DNA of 52,047 bases from a virus, in IMG/VR virus record IMGVR_UViG_3300044633_001177, positions 1 to 52,047 of that record; one strand, written 5' to 3'. Below are positions 1-7,221 of this stretch, piece after piece. Positions within the stretch are counted from its first letter, which is position 1, and the number at the start of each line of letters is the position of its first letter. The position numbers and the translations under genes were made by a program. Below the pieces are notes generated by a model that saw only the letters and a program-made list of their open reading frames with translations, was not told where the DNA came from and ran no database searches.

Positions 1-42
1 TGACCTAACCCGACGACCCCCACCCCAACCCACAAAAACCAC

Positions 43-726
43 ATGAGCCAAAAGCCCACATCCCCCACCCAAGAAAACGAAGACGAAGACGGCGGAGACT
101 ACGCCACCAAGCAAATCGCCCGTGACCGGGAATACCGCGAGGAATTCGCAAAATGGACCGCCACGATGGGACCGGCGGAACGCGACCAACTCCGCCGCTC
201 CGGGATCGAAGGGGCGCACCTCGACAGTCAAGGCGTGGGTGGCCCGGAACTGGACGCCTCCCGCCTCGCCGCCCCGGTGATCGAGGAAGCGGGTGAGGGC
301 GAGGGGGAGGACTTTGATTCCCGCCTCATGGACGCGGCCACCATCATGGTCCGTGCGATCGTGGGGGAACTCCTGACCGCCACTAACAAGTCCCTGACCG
401 TGGAGTGCTTCGCGCTCATCACTGGCGTGGCTTACATGGGGATGAGCCAAACGGACATCGCCGCCCGCCACGGTGTGACCCGCGCCGCCGTCTCCAAGCG
501 ATGCGTGGAACTCGCCGACAAGCTTGGGCTTCCGCCGTCCCGCGCCATGAAGCGGGCGGAAGCTCGCCAATCTTGCGCCTTGGCCCAACACCGGCACCGC
601 GCCGAAAGCCTCCAATTCGAGAATTGGGAAGACGCGGACCGGGCGCACCGCGCGGCCATGGAAGGGGCTGACCGGGAGAAAGACTTGGAAGATGCGCGGG
701 CCGCGGAAAGCTCCGGGGAGGTTTAA
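43..726 (+). CDS. Helix-turn-helix protein of unknown role
   Basis: 227 aa. The first 90 residues are charged and low in complexity (acidic runs near residues 11-18 and 81-90). A compact domain follows, with a clear helix-turn-helix at about residues 135-165 (SQTDIAARHGVTRAAVSKR), of the kind found in sigma-70 region 4 and small terminase or regulator proteins. The C-terminal tail (165-227) is rich in Arg, Glu and Ala and probably helical. The start follows a C/A-rich leader with no Shine-Dalgarno. DNA binding is inferred from the motif; the target is unknown. It could be a regulator of the rightward operon. A terminase small subunit role is less likely because a better candidate lies at 7220. 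Confidence 0.75.
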   Translation: MSQKPTSPTQENEDEDGGDYATKQIARDREYREEFAKWTATMGPAERDQLRRSGIEGAHLDSQGVGGPELDASRLAAPVIEEAGEGEGEDFDSRLMDAATIMVRAIVGELLTATNKSLTVECFALITGVAYMGMSQTDIAARHGVTRAAVSKRCVELADKLGLPPSRAMKRAEARQSCALAQHRHRAESLQFENWEDADRAHRAAMEGADREKDLEDARAAESSGEV

Positions 727-739
727 TTTAAACTTTCCC

Positions 740-766
740 TTGCAATGCGCATCTAATGCGTATGAT
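740..766 (+). promoter_or_regulatory. Promoter with ATGCGCAT motif before 776
   Basis: TTGCAA (740-745) and TATGAT (761-766) with a 15-bp spacer containing ATGCGCAT and a second ATGCG. The ATG at 776 is 9 nt past the -10, so any leader is only a few bases long. The same layout, with near-identical bases, recurs at 48513-48539. Confidence 0.6.
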
Positions 767-775
767 GGCGCACCA

Positions 776-1135
776 ATGAACCACCCCGACCCAGACCACG
801 CTTGCCCCGGATGCGGGAGCAAGGGCACCCCGATCGGAGCAGAGTGCGAAGAGTGCGCCGCCTTCGCGATGGAACTGGATGAGCGCCACCGCGCTCTCTT
901 GGCCGCCATTCGCGGGACAGGTGGAGGCGGCTTCGATGACTTTGACGAGCAACTCCGGACGGCATCACCCCGCCGCCGTGGGCGATCACCCTTTACCGGC
1001 TCCACCAATGGAGAGCACTTCGCCCTTGGGTGTGCCTCGCTCATTGCCGCGGTTTTCATTTCCTTGGCGGCCTTCATTGCCACGGTGACCGCCGTTGCCG
1101 GGATTGGTTGGTTAATCGCCAAACTCATCGCCTGA
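776..1135 (+). CDS. Zinc-ribbon protein with C-terminal membrane segment
   Basis: 119 aa. Two CxxC pairs (residues 10-13 and 24-27) form a probable zinc ribbon. A helical, glycine-rich linker follows, then one long or two short hydrophobic helices at about residues 83-117 ending in Lys-Leu. The protein is probably anchored in the inner membrane with a cytoplasmic zinc ribbon. An in-frame extension back to 692 exists, but the ATG at 776 is chosen because a promoter ends only 9 nt before it. No family recognised. Confidence 0.7.
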   Translation: MNHPDPDHACPGCGSKGTPIGAECEECAAFAMELDERHRALLAAIRGTGGGGFDDFDEQLRTASPRRRGRSPFTGSTNGEHFALGCASLIAAVFISLAAFIATVTAVAGIGWLIAKLIA

Positions 1136-1170
1136 CTCACCCCACCCACGTTGACGCCAACAACCACCAC

Positions 1171-1923
1171 ATGAGCCTAAGCACCATTACCGGGACCATC
1201 GAAGACTCCGGGGCCGCCATCACCATCACCGCCAACGGAATCGCCATCGTTGGTGAGCCTTCGGAGGAAATCGTGGAGAGGACCATGGGGGAGTTCGCCA
1301 ACGCGGGCCGCTCCTGTTCCTTCGTGATCGGAGACCTGATCAACTACGCCGCCACCACGTGGGGCGAGAAATACGCCCGTTGGATCGAGGTGACGGGGCT
1401 GGAATATGGGACGCTCCGGAACTACGCTTCCACCTGCCGAAGCGTTCCCATGGAGCGCCGCCGCGAAGGGCTTTCATTCTCTCACCACAAGGAAGTCGCC
1501 GCCCTCTCTTCGGACGCTCAAGAGCGGTGGCTTGGGGAGGCGGAGGAACGCGGAATGAGCAAGGCCCGGCTTTCCGCTTCGGTGGCGCTTGGCCGCCCGG
1601 CCACGCCCGCTGACATGAAGCCAGCGCAAGCTCTTGCGCTCGCCACTTCGGAGCTCGCAACCGGAGCCACCAGCACTCCGGCGGAGCCACCGGCCATTGA
1701 AACCGTCCACCCCTACGTGAACCGCCTTTCCATCTTCCTTGGCAAGTTCGCCCGCTCCGGGGCTTATGAGGAAATGAATGAGTCCCAACTCTACAACCTC
1801 CACCGCGACCTCATGCCGGTGATGACTCAACACGGGAACCTCATCCGCCAACTACTCCGCCACGCCAGTGACTCCACCCGCGCCCTCGTCATGAATGACA
1901 TGGCCACCGCGCTCCGTGGGTGA
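1171..1923 (+). CDS. DNA-binding protein of ParB-neighbour type
   Basis: 250 aa. The central part (about residues 45-135: FVIGDLINYAATTWGEKYAR, then GTLRNYASTCRSVP and LSFSHHKEVAAL) matches a helical domain common in phage and plasmid proteins beside ParB-like genes, where it resembles the KorB/ParB helix-turn-helix. The C-terminal part (165-250) is helical. A TTGAC lies 20 nt before the ATG; an in-frame extension to 1030 runs into the previous gene and is rejected. The next two ParB-related genes suggest a shared role in modification, partition or regulation. That role is inference. Confidence 0.65.
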   Translation: MSLSTITGTIEDSGAAITITANGIAIVGEPSEEIVERTMGEFANAGRSCSFVIGDLINYAATTWGEKYARWIEVTGLEYGTLRNYASTCRSVPMERRREGLSFSHHKEVAALSSDAQERWLGEAEERGMSKARLSASVALGRPATPADMKPAQALALATSELATGATSTPAEPPAIETVHPYVNRLSIFLGKFARSGAYEEMNESQLYNLHRDLMPVMTQHGNLIRQLLRHASDSTRALVMNDMATALRG

Positions 1924-1966
1924 GCCCATCCGATCCCGGGACACTCTAACACCATCACAAAACGCC

Positions 1967-2596
1967 ATGAAACCCATCAAGATCATCGCCAACCAAATCG
2001 AGTTGGTGGACGTGGACGACCTCATCCCCTACGCCAACAACGCGAAGAAGCACCCGGCCGAACAAATCGCCCGGCTTTGCGGGATCATCCGGGAATTCGG
2101 ATGGACTCAACCGATACTCATCGGGGCGGACGGCGGAATCATCGCCGGTCACGGCCGCGTCATGGCCGCCCGCAAGCTGGAGATGGATCGCGTCCCTTGC
2201 ATTCGGGCCACGGACCTGACCCCCACCCAAATCAAGGCGCTCATCCTCGCCGATAACAAGATCGGGGAAACGGGTTGGGAGGTGGAGATGCTCAAGGTTG
2301 AGATTGAAAGCCTCAACGAAGATGACCCGGACCTCCTCGCGTTCATCGGTTTCAGCGCCGAAGAAATGGAGGCGCTTTGCGCGGACCTTGAGGACGTGGA
2401 GGATTTCTCCGGCGGAGACGGTGAGGCGCAAGGTGAGGCCAAGGTTTCATTCCTCACCTTCGGTTCTAAGCGGATGGAAATCACCGAAAGGGAAATCGAA
2501 GTCCTCACCAAGAAACTAGCCACCCACATGGACCTTTACGGGGTGCCCCAAGGCTTCGTCACCCGCACCCTCCTCCCGGCGGAATTCCTCGCATGA
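1967..2596 (+). CDS. ParB-like (ParB/sulfiredoxin-fold) protein
   Basis: 209 aa. The N-terminal ParB domain (about residues 10-105) has the expected LIPYANNAKKHP start, a QPILIGADGGIIAGHGR core (GHGR at 61-64) and the ADNKI segment. In phages this domain often sits ahead of a DNA methyltransferase domain, but here the remainder (about 110-209) is acidic and then unique, so the catalytic half is absent or separate (compare the gene at 3160). ParB domains bind CTP and DNA; whether this one does is not shown. The ATG at 1967 follows a C/A-rich leader. Its TGA overlaps the next ATG (ATGA). Confidence 0.8.
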   Translation: MKPIKIIANQIELVDVDDLIPYANNAKKHPAEQIARLCGIIREFGWTQPILIGADGGIIAGHGRVMAARKLEMDRVPCIRATDLTPTQIKALILADNKIGETGWEVEMLKVEIESLNEDDPDLLAFIGFSAEEMEALCADLEDVEDFSGGDGEAQGEAKVSFLTFGSKRMEITEREIEVLTKKLATHMDLYGVPQGFVTRTLLPAEFLA

Positions 2597-3141
2597 GCAC
2601 CGCCGCAATTGGCCATTTTGACCGGCCGCTTTCGGACGAATACATGATGACCGGAGCGCCACCAATGCGCCCCGAATCCGGTCTTCTCTTGCTCGTCATC
2701 GCCGCAACCCTCTTTTTTTGGAGCATCGCGGGACTCCTTCCCGGGGCCGAAGTAAGCCCCCGGGGAATTACTCTCCCGGCGTGGGACGGCGAGCGCCTCG
2801 CGCCATCCGCCGCCCTCTTCCCCTACCCTGCCACGTCTCCGGTTCCGCCCTTTTATGACCATCGAATACATCACCACCGCCGCCATTGTCTTGGGGCTTT
2901 CATGCGCCCAAAATGTTACGTTCTCATTGGTAAGCCGGGCACGCAATCGCAACCACCACGCATGGCACGCCATCGCCAGCGTCTTGTCCAATTCGGTGTG
3001 GTTCCTGACCTTTGCCTTTATGACCAAGTCCGGGTGGGGGCTGGAATTGATCATCCCCTTCACGGCCGGGACTACCGCCGGGAGCCTCATCGGCACTCAC
3101 ATCGCCATGAAGGTGGAAGTTTTCCTCAACGCCTCCGGTGA
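2593..3141 (+). CDS. Small membrane protein, probably frameshifted
   Basis: The start overlaps the previous stop as ATGA. Residues 29-51 form a strong membrane helix (SGLLLLVIAATLFFWSIAG), followed by a proline-rich segment. From about residue 87 the open frame runs through the well-supported gene at 2855 and reads as His/Arg-rich noise. One extra T in the TTTT run at 2851-2854 would end this gene as TTT-TTA-TGA, overlapping the next ATG as ATGA, the usual junction in this genome. The real product is probably about 88 aa (2593 to about 2858). Function unknown; a role in lysis is possible. Confidence 0.5.
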   Translation: MSTAAIGHFDRPLSDEYMMTGAPPMRPESGLLLLVIAATLFFWSIAGLLPGAEVSPRGITLPAWDGERLAPSAALFPYPATSPVPPFYDHRIHHHRRHCLGAFMRPKCYVLIGKPGTQSQPPRMARHRQRLVQFGVVPDLCLYDQVRVGAGIDHPLHGRDYRREPHRHSHRHEGGSFPQRLR

Positions 3142-3163
3142 AGCCCACCTCAAGAAACCATGA
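2855..3163 (+). CDS. Polytopic small membrane protein
   Basis: 102 aa with three probable membrane helices: about residues 5-25, 40-60 and 63-88. The segment VSRARNRNHHAWHAIASVLS followed by a GTTAGSLIG helix resembles a family of small phage and plasmid membrane proteins I have seen annotated only as hypothetical. It lies between a membrane-protein ORF and the ParB-methyltransferase gene, whose ATG overlaps its stop (ATGA), so it is probably co-translated. A holin role is possible but weakly supported, because holin-like proteins also occur at 34364 and 34625. Confidence 0.7.
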   Translation: MTIEYITTAAIVLGLSCAQNVTFSLVSRARNRNHHAWHAIASVLSNSVWFLTFAFMTKSGWGLELIIPFTAGTTAGSLIGTHIAMKVEVFLNASGEAHLKKP

Positions 3164-4575
3164 TCGACTCCCGCCTAGAACTCGCCGCCGACATCACCGG
3201 GCTCCACGGAGCCGAATACAACCCCCGCAAGATCGGGCAATCGGATCGCGAGGCGCTCCAAGAGAGCATTACGACCCTTGGATGCGTGAAGCCCATCATT
3301 GCGGTGAAGTCCACGGGCTTGATTGTGGCGGGCCACCAACGGACCAACGCCCTACGCGCCAACGGCATCACACACGCCCCTGTCTTCTGGCTCACCAAGG
3401 TGAATGACCATGACGCCGCCCGCTTCAACCAACTCCACAACGGGACGGACATGGACAACGGAGACGAGGGCGCAAGCTTCCCCGGTGGCTTCGATTCGTT
3501 GGGGATGCAAGTGGCGGACTCCGGCCGCCTCCAAGCCAATTGGCGGGCGAGTGGCGCGGACCTTCGCAACGCCATCGCTCGCCTGATCAAGTTGCATGGG
3601 CCATGGGGCGCTTGCGTGGCGACCCAATCCGGGGAGGTGGTCCATTGCGCCCAATACGCGATTGCCTCCGCTCTCTCACTCGACCCGCTGACTGTTTTCG
3701 TGATCGAGGATGAGCGGGCGGAAGAGTATCGGAGCCGCCTTTCCCGCGCCTATGGGGTTTTCAGCTACGACCACATCAAGCGCAAAAGCTACGTCCAGAG
3801 TGAGGCGCAAATGACGCGGATGAGCGAAAAGCGATTGAACCGCTCCGGGCTTTGGGAGCAACACCTACAACCGTGGCTCAAGGACAACCCCACCGCCCGG
3901 GTTCTGGACTTCGGTTGCGGACGTGGCGAGTATGCCCGGGACGCCATCAAGAAAGGATTCAATGTGACAATGCTAGAGTTTTACCCGCGCAAAGACGGGG
4001 GCTCTTGTTGCGGTTCCCAACGCCTTGTGGACGTGGCTCGCGCCAACTCCATGGTAACGGAAACGCTCGCCCAATTCAAAGCGTCCGGGCCATTCGATGC
4101 GGTGATTTGTGATTCGGTCATGAACTCCGTGGACTCAATCCAAACGGAAGCCCACGTCCTCAACACGCTGAATGTCCTCACGAAGATGGGCGGAACCCTG
4201 TTCATTTCCGGGCGCTCATTCGGAGAGGTGGAAAAGGGAGGCAAGCGAAAATCCGCCTCAACAGGACAGGGCGGAGTGCGCCTCACTTACCTAGATGAGA
4301 ACGGACTCACGGCAGTTCTCCGGGACGGTGCGTGGTTCTTTCAACGCTTCCACAAGCCGGAGCAAATCGCCGAACTCATGGACCGCCACGGGTTTCGCGT
4401 GGACGCCATCCAAGACGCCTCTAGCGGAAGTTGGCGGAGGCGCGTCACCAAGATCGCGGAGCCCTCTCACGAAGACACCCGGGCCGCCCTTGCCCATGAG
4501 TTCGACATGCCGCTAAACGACACCGGCCGAACGCTTGGCCGGGCTAGTGATGCGATTTCGGTAATCCTTCCTTGA
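3160..4575 (+). CDS. ParB-domain / SAM methyltransferase fusion
   Basis: 471 aa in three parts. Residues 12-80 are a ParB-type domain (YNPRKIG, GLIVAGHQR with GHQR at 58-61). Residues 100-205 are a linker domain. Residues 245-425 are a class I SAM-dependent methyltransferase with motif I VLDFGCGRGEYA (248-259), an acidic residue after strand 2 (LEFYPR) and a downstream VICDSVMNSV segment. Phage ParB-methyltransferase fusions are generally thought to modify DNA. No DPPY/NPPY-type motif of a classical N6-adenine enzyme is visible, so the substrate may be a modified base, RNA or protein. It overlaps the preceding gene by 4 nt. Confidence 0.8.
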   Translation: MIDSRLELAADITGLHGAEYNPRKIGQSDREALQESITTLGCVKPIIAVKSTGLIVAGHQRTNALRANGITHAPVFWLTKVNDHDAARFNQLHNGTDMDNGDEGASFPGGFDSLGMQVADSGRLQANWRASGADLRNAIARLIKLHGPWGACVATQSGEVVHCAQYAIASALSLDPLTVFVIEDERAEEYRSRLSRAYGVFSYDHIKRKSYVQSEAQMTRMSEKRLNRSGLWEQHLQPWLKDNPTARVLDFGCGRGEYARDAIKKGFNVTMLEFYPRKDGGSCCGSQRLVDVARANSMVTETLAQFKASGPFDAVICDSVMNSVDSIQTEAHVLNTLNVLTKMGGTLFISGRSFGEVEKGGKRKSASTGQGGVRLTYLDENGLTAVLRDGAWFFQRFHKPEQIAELMDRHGFRVDAIQDASSGSWRRRVTKIAEPSHEDTRAALAHEFDMPLNDTGRTLGRASDAISVILP

Positions 4576-4600
4576 CTATGCGCATTAAATGCGGTTAAAT
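4572..4600 (+). promoter_or_regulatory. Promoter with ATGCGCAT in its spacer
   Basis: TTGACT (4572-4577), 17-bp spacer, TTAAAT (4595-4600). The palindrome ATGCGCAT (4578-4585) lies directly against the -35. The ATG at 4609 follows the -10 by 8 nt, so the transcript is probably leaderless or has one or two leader bases. Confidence 0.65.
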
Positions 4601-4608
4601 AGGGACGC

Positions 4609-5082
4609 ATGATCCCAACGCTGGAAATATCCGACCCAAAGCACCGTCCCCAACTCTTGGGCTTTCGACATTTCTGGCTCAAGAGCGTGGAAGGCTTCAA
4701 GCAATCGGAACATTGCTATTATTGCTTGAAGGGTGAGCGGGTGGCGAGCATTACCCGCCACGATCCAATTGCGGGACCACACGCCCTTTGGTTGCCGGGT
4801 GAAATCTCCGAAGCCGCCCAACAACCGGGGGCGCTCTTCTACCTTTGCGGCGTGATGGGGCGGGATTGGTCATGCAACTTCCACCTCCCCTTCCAAGTGA
4901 CGGGGAATGAATTCGACACCGCCACCGCCAAGACTTGGCGCGGACAGGTGATCACGCTCACGGGTGCGACTCGCCTCCCCTTTTCGGCGGATGCCGCAAT
5001 TGATCGCTTTCCTGATCACGGTCCGAAATTCCTCAATTGCCGGAACTTCCAATTCGCCGCCCAATACTTTCCCGAATCCTAA
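4609..5082 (+). CDS. Conserved-looking protein of unknown function
   Basis: 157 aa, soluble, mixed alpha/beta by eye, with Trp, Phe and Cys spread throughout (HCYYCLKGE near residue 35; LFYLCGVMGRDWSCNFHLPF near 77-96). No motif that I recognise. It is transcribed from its own promoter with essentially no leader, which sets it apart from the genes upstream. That suggests an early or regulated accessory role. Confidence 0.6.
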   Translation: MIPTLEISDPKHRPQLLGFRHFWLKSVEGFKQSEHCYYCLKGERVASITRHDPIAGPHALWLPGEISEAAQQPGALFYLCGVMGRDWSCNFHLPFQVTGNEFDTATAKTWRGQVITLTGATRLPFSADAAIDRFPDHGPKFLNCRNFQFAAQYFPES

Positions 5083-5105
5083 CATCACCCAACCGCATCC
5101 ACACC

Positions 5106-5333
5106 ATGCCCAAAAACAAAGACCTGACCAAACAAATTGATTACTCGAAATATCACCGGCCATTGGTGCCGTGGACCGGCACTCATCTAGGGCGGACGTG
5201 GCGCACCACCCCGGGGCAAGATGACGACATGAAGAAGATGAATTTTGCCCTCCTTCGCCGGGGGCTCTTCGACCTCAACCCGCCCAAGGCTCGCCGCGTT
5301 GATCGCATCTTCGGGGGTGCCCTCGCGTGGTAG
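5106..5333 (+). CDS. Small basic protein of unknown function
   Basis: 75 aa, strongly basic, with an Arg/Lys-rich C-terminal half (LRRGLFDLNPPKARRVDRIF). The ATG at 5106 follows a C/A-rich leader. A longer frame back to 5037 overlaps the previous gene and is not preferred. It ends 22 nt before the endolysin start. No family recognised. Confidence 0.5.
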   Translation: MPKNKDLTKQIDYSKYHRPLVPWTGTHLGRTWRTTPGQDDDMKKMNFALLRRGLFDLNPPKARRVDRIFGGALAW

Positions 5334-5355
5334 GATTGACGGGGCGGGCTTGGGC

Positions 5356-6081
5356 ATGACAACCCAAGAATCCGCGCTTTGGCGCTCCATCCAAGAACTG
5401 CTCAACCTCTCCCATAGCATCGCGCCCGCCCTCAAGGTGGACGGAGTTCCCGGGGGGCTTACTCAAGCCGCCATCACGAAGGCGATCACGGCCGCCCGTA
5501 TCAAGGCCGCTCCGGTCAAGATCGCCGAAACACCCACCTCGCCCCCTGCCGTGCCCGTGGTGCCCGTTGTGGTGGTTGCCCCTACCGTCACCCTGTCCGG
5601 GATTGATGACCGCTCTATGGGCAACCTCACCACGCTGAACGTGAAGGTTCGCCCCATGTTCACCGCCATCCTTTTGGAAGGGAAGCGGATCGCCAAGGAA
5701 TTGGGGGCCGGTGACTACCGCCTCATTTCCGGGAATCGCACCTACGCCCAACAAAATGCGCTCTACGCTCAAGGGCGCACCACCTCCGGGCCAATCGTCA
5801 CCAACGCGAAGGGCGGATATTCCAACCACAACTTCGGCATCGCGGGAGACTTTGGCGTTTTCGGCACTGATGGGAAATACTTGGACGATACCAACGGGGC
5901 GCTCGCCTACAAGGTCCACGCCGCGGTTGCGAAATGGGCCAAGGCCACGTTCCCCGGGAAGGCCGCGTGGGGTGGTGATTGGACCTCATTCCAAGACACT
6001 CCGCACTTTGAATACAAGACAGGGCTTTCCCTGACCACCATGCGGGCAAGGGTGGCCAATGCTCAAGACGTTGTGGATTGA
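5356..6081 (+). CDS. Endolysin, M15 L-alanyl-D-glutamate endopeptidase
   Basis: 241 aa. The catalytic domain (about residues 82-225) carries the CwlK/VanY M15 signatures: SGNRTYAQQNALYAQGR (125-141), SNHNFGIAGDFG (156-167, zinc ligands H158 and D165) and WGGDWTSFQDTPHFEY (205-220, zinc ligand H217). Enzymes of this family cut the L-Ala-D-Glu or related bond in peptidoglycan stems. Residues 1-45 resemble a short peptidoglycan-binding helix pair, joined by a Pro/Val-rich linker (58-78). There is no signal peptide, so release would need a holin. The ATG at 5356 has TTGAC 20 nt upstream. Holin candidates are nearly 29 kb away. Confidence 0.9.
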   Translation: MTTQESALWRSIQELLNLSHSIAPALKVDGVPGGLTQAAITKAITAARIKAAPVKIAETPTSPPAVPVVPVVVVAPTVTLSGIDDRSMGNLTTLNVKVRPMFTAILLEGKRIAKELGAGDYRLISGNRTYAQQNALYAQGRTTSGPIVTNAKGGYSNHNFGIAGDFGVFGTDGKYLDDTNGALAYKVHAAVAKWAKATFPGKAAWGGDWTSFQDTPHFEYKTGLSLTTMRARVANAQDVVD

Positions 6082-6103
6082 TGGAAAAAATATGATTGGC
6101 CCC

Positions 6104-6136
6104 TTGTGAATACGTATTTGTTGCGCATTCTATACA
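6104..6136 (+). promoter_or_regulatory. Possible promoter before 6185
   Basis: An AT-rich break in GC-rich DNA contains TTGTGA (6104-6109), the palindrome AATACGTATT (6109-6118), TGCGCAT and TATACA (6131-6136). The spacing is irregular, so the exact -35 is unclear. A C/A-rich leader of about 45 nt follows to the ATG at 6185. Confidence 0.4.
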
Positions 6137-6184
6137 CCCACCCCGCAAGGTGCCAATCACAACCACACCCGATACCCAATCCCC

Positions 6185-6529
6185 ATGGCCAAGATCATTT
6201 CAGCGAACTACCGCAATCGCAAATCCGAATACAAGTGGCTAGTGCGTGACGAAATGGACCCTGTTCACGATGCTATTGCCTACAAGAGCGTCACTGCCAA
6301 TGGGGTGGCCTTCCGACAAGCTGATCAAGAGATTGGCTTCGGTTGCTCCATGGTGGCCATTGCTAGGGAAGCCACTGGCACGGACGCCGAACGCGCTCCG
6401 ATCAAGCTCAAAACGATTGGCCTTAAATTTGTGGTGGCAAGCTTCGTAAGCGATGGGCAAACCATCACTGAAGTGAACACCCTCACGCTTGGCGCGGACG
6501 GTTCGATGATTGCCACGGTTCCCAACTAA
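6185..6529 (+). CDS. Protein of unknown function, monocistronic
   Basis: 114 aa, compact and beta-rich by eye (KLKTIGLKFVVASFVSDGQT; VNTLTLGADGSMIATVPN). It has its own upstream AT-rich promoter-like region and is followed within 50 nt by a terminator, so it is probably transcribed alone. Such isolated units are often expressed independently of the lytic programme, but nothing in the protein shows its role. Confidence 0.65.
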   Translation: MAKIISANYRNRKSEYKWLVRDEMDPVHDAIAYKSVTANGVAFRQADQEIGFGCSMVAIAREATGTDAERAPIKLKTIGLKFVVASFVSDGQTITEVNTLTLGADGSMIATVPN

Positions 6530-6576
6530 CGAGGATTCCTTGGCGGTTGAACAACTAACGAAACCACAAAGCAAGG

Positions 6577-6607
6577 AAGGGCGACGGGTGGCCCGCTGCC
6601 CTTTTTT
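6577..6607 (+). terminator. Rho-independent terminator
   Basis: Stem AAGGGC (6577-6582) with GCCCTT (6598-6603), inner GGG/CCC pairing in the loop, and a T run at 6602-6607. It closes the transcript of the gene at 6185. Confidence 0.7.
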
Positions 6608-6694
6608 GTGCGTAGTTTCTAGGTATGATCATAAGGAATCTTTTCCCCGGGCTTCCGGTCGTGGGGGTATGTCCGTCAGGACTGAGCCGATCCC

Positions 6695-6826
6695 ATGACC
6701 ACTGAAATTTCCGTTGTTACACGTAGATCCGGGGAGAAATGTGGCCGCCGTGCGGGGAATTGGGGGCTGGCGATACCGGGACAGGCGCGGCCGGTGCCAC
6801 CGTGTGGAGAATGGGCCGCGCCCTAA
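6695..6826 (+). CDS. Possible 43-aa Cys-containing protein
   Basis: An open frame of 43 codons with two cysteines (GEKCGRR and PPCGEW) separated by 26 residues and a basic middle. It lies in the 300-nt stretch between the terminator at 6577 and the end of the leftward nuclease gene, ending 2 nt before that gene's stop. The convergent fit and even codon composition favour a gene. Its size and lack of a recognised family keep the call weak. Confidence 0.3.
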   Translation: MTTEISVVTRRSGEKCGRRAGNWGLAIPGQARPVPPCGEWAAP

Positions 6827-6828
6827 AT

Positions 6829-7221
6829 TCACTCGTCTCCGAATAAGTCCATCAAGGACTCCCCTTCCCACTTTTCGAGAAAGCGGGCGATGCGGTCCAG
6901 TGTGTCCGCGTCCAGTTGCTCACCGACGAGGCGGATCACGCGCCATCCCAAAAGGTTCGCCTCTAGGTATTTCTCAGTGTCGGCGATGAAGCCGCTCGCC
7001 CGGTTGTGGCGGCCATACCCATGGATTCCGCCCTCGACTTCGATCAAGGTCCGGCTTGGGTGGTGGACGAAATCCGCCCGCCACTTACGAGTTGGGTGGA
7101 ACTTGAATTCCTGACCCAAGGCGGGGCCACGGACTTGGCCCCACGTAATACGGAAGCGCCGCTCAAGGGTGGACTCTTTCGGTGGGGGCTTTGACTCCGC
7201 GGTTTTGGTGATTCGTGCCAT
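6829..7221 (-). CDS. PD-(D/E)XK endonuclease (DUF559/Vsr-like)
   Basis: 130 aa. Basic N-terminus, E20 in helix 1, then the core WRADFVHHPSRTLIEVEGG (D50, E61-x-E63), followed by a conserved RHNRASGFIADTEKYLEANL helix and a WRVIRL strand. This is the layout of small DUF559/Vsr-like nucleases that often sit next to phage terminase genes. Likely activity is cutting or nicking DNA, perhaps during packaging or host DNA breakdown. It is one of only three well-supported genes on this strand. Its ATG overlaps the ATG of terS in the CATG at 7219-7222, so the two genes diverge with no space between them. Confidence 0.8.
   Translation of the reverse strand: MARITKTAESKPPPKESTLERRFRITWGQVRGPALGQEFKFHPTRKWRADFVHHPSRTLIEVEGGIHGYGRHNRASGFIADTEKYLEANLLGWRVIRLVGEQLDADTLDRIARFLEKWEGESLMDLFGDE

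Noticed and set aside
2858-3141. C-terminal extension of the 2593 ORF over the 2855 gene
   Set aside because: His/Arg-rich noise in the frame of a better-supported membrane protein gene; explained by one missing T.
6890-7194. Rightward frames inside the leftward nuclease gene
   Set aside because: The lower-strand protein has a clear PD-(D/E)XK motif; the upper-strand frames have none.
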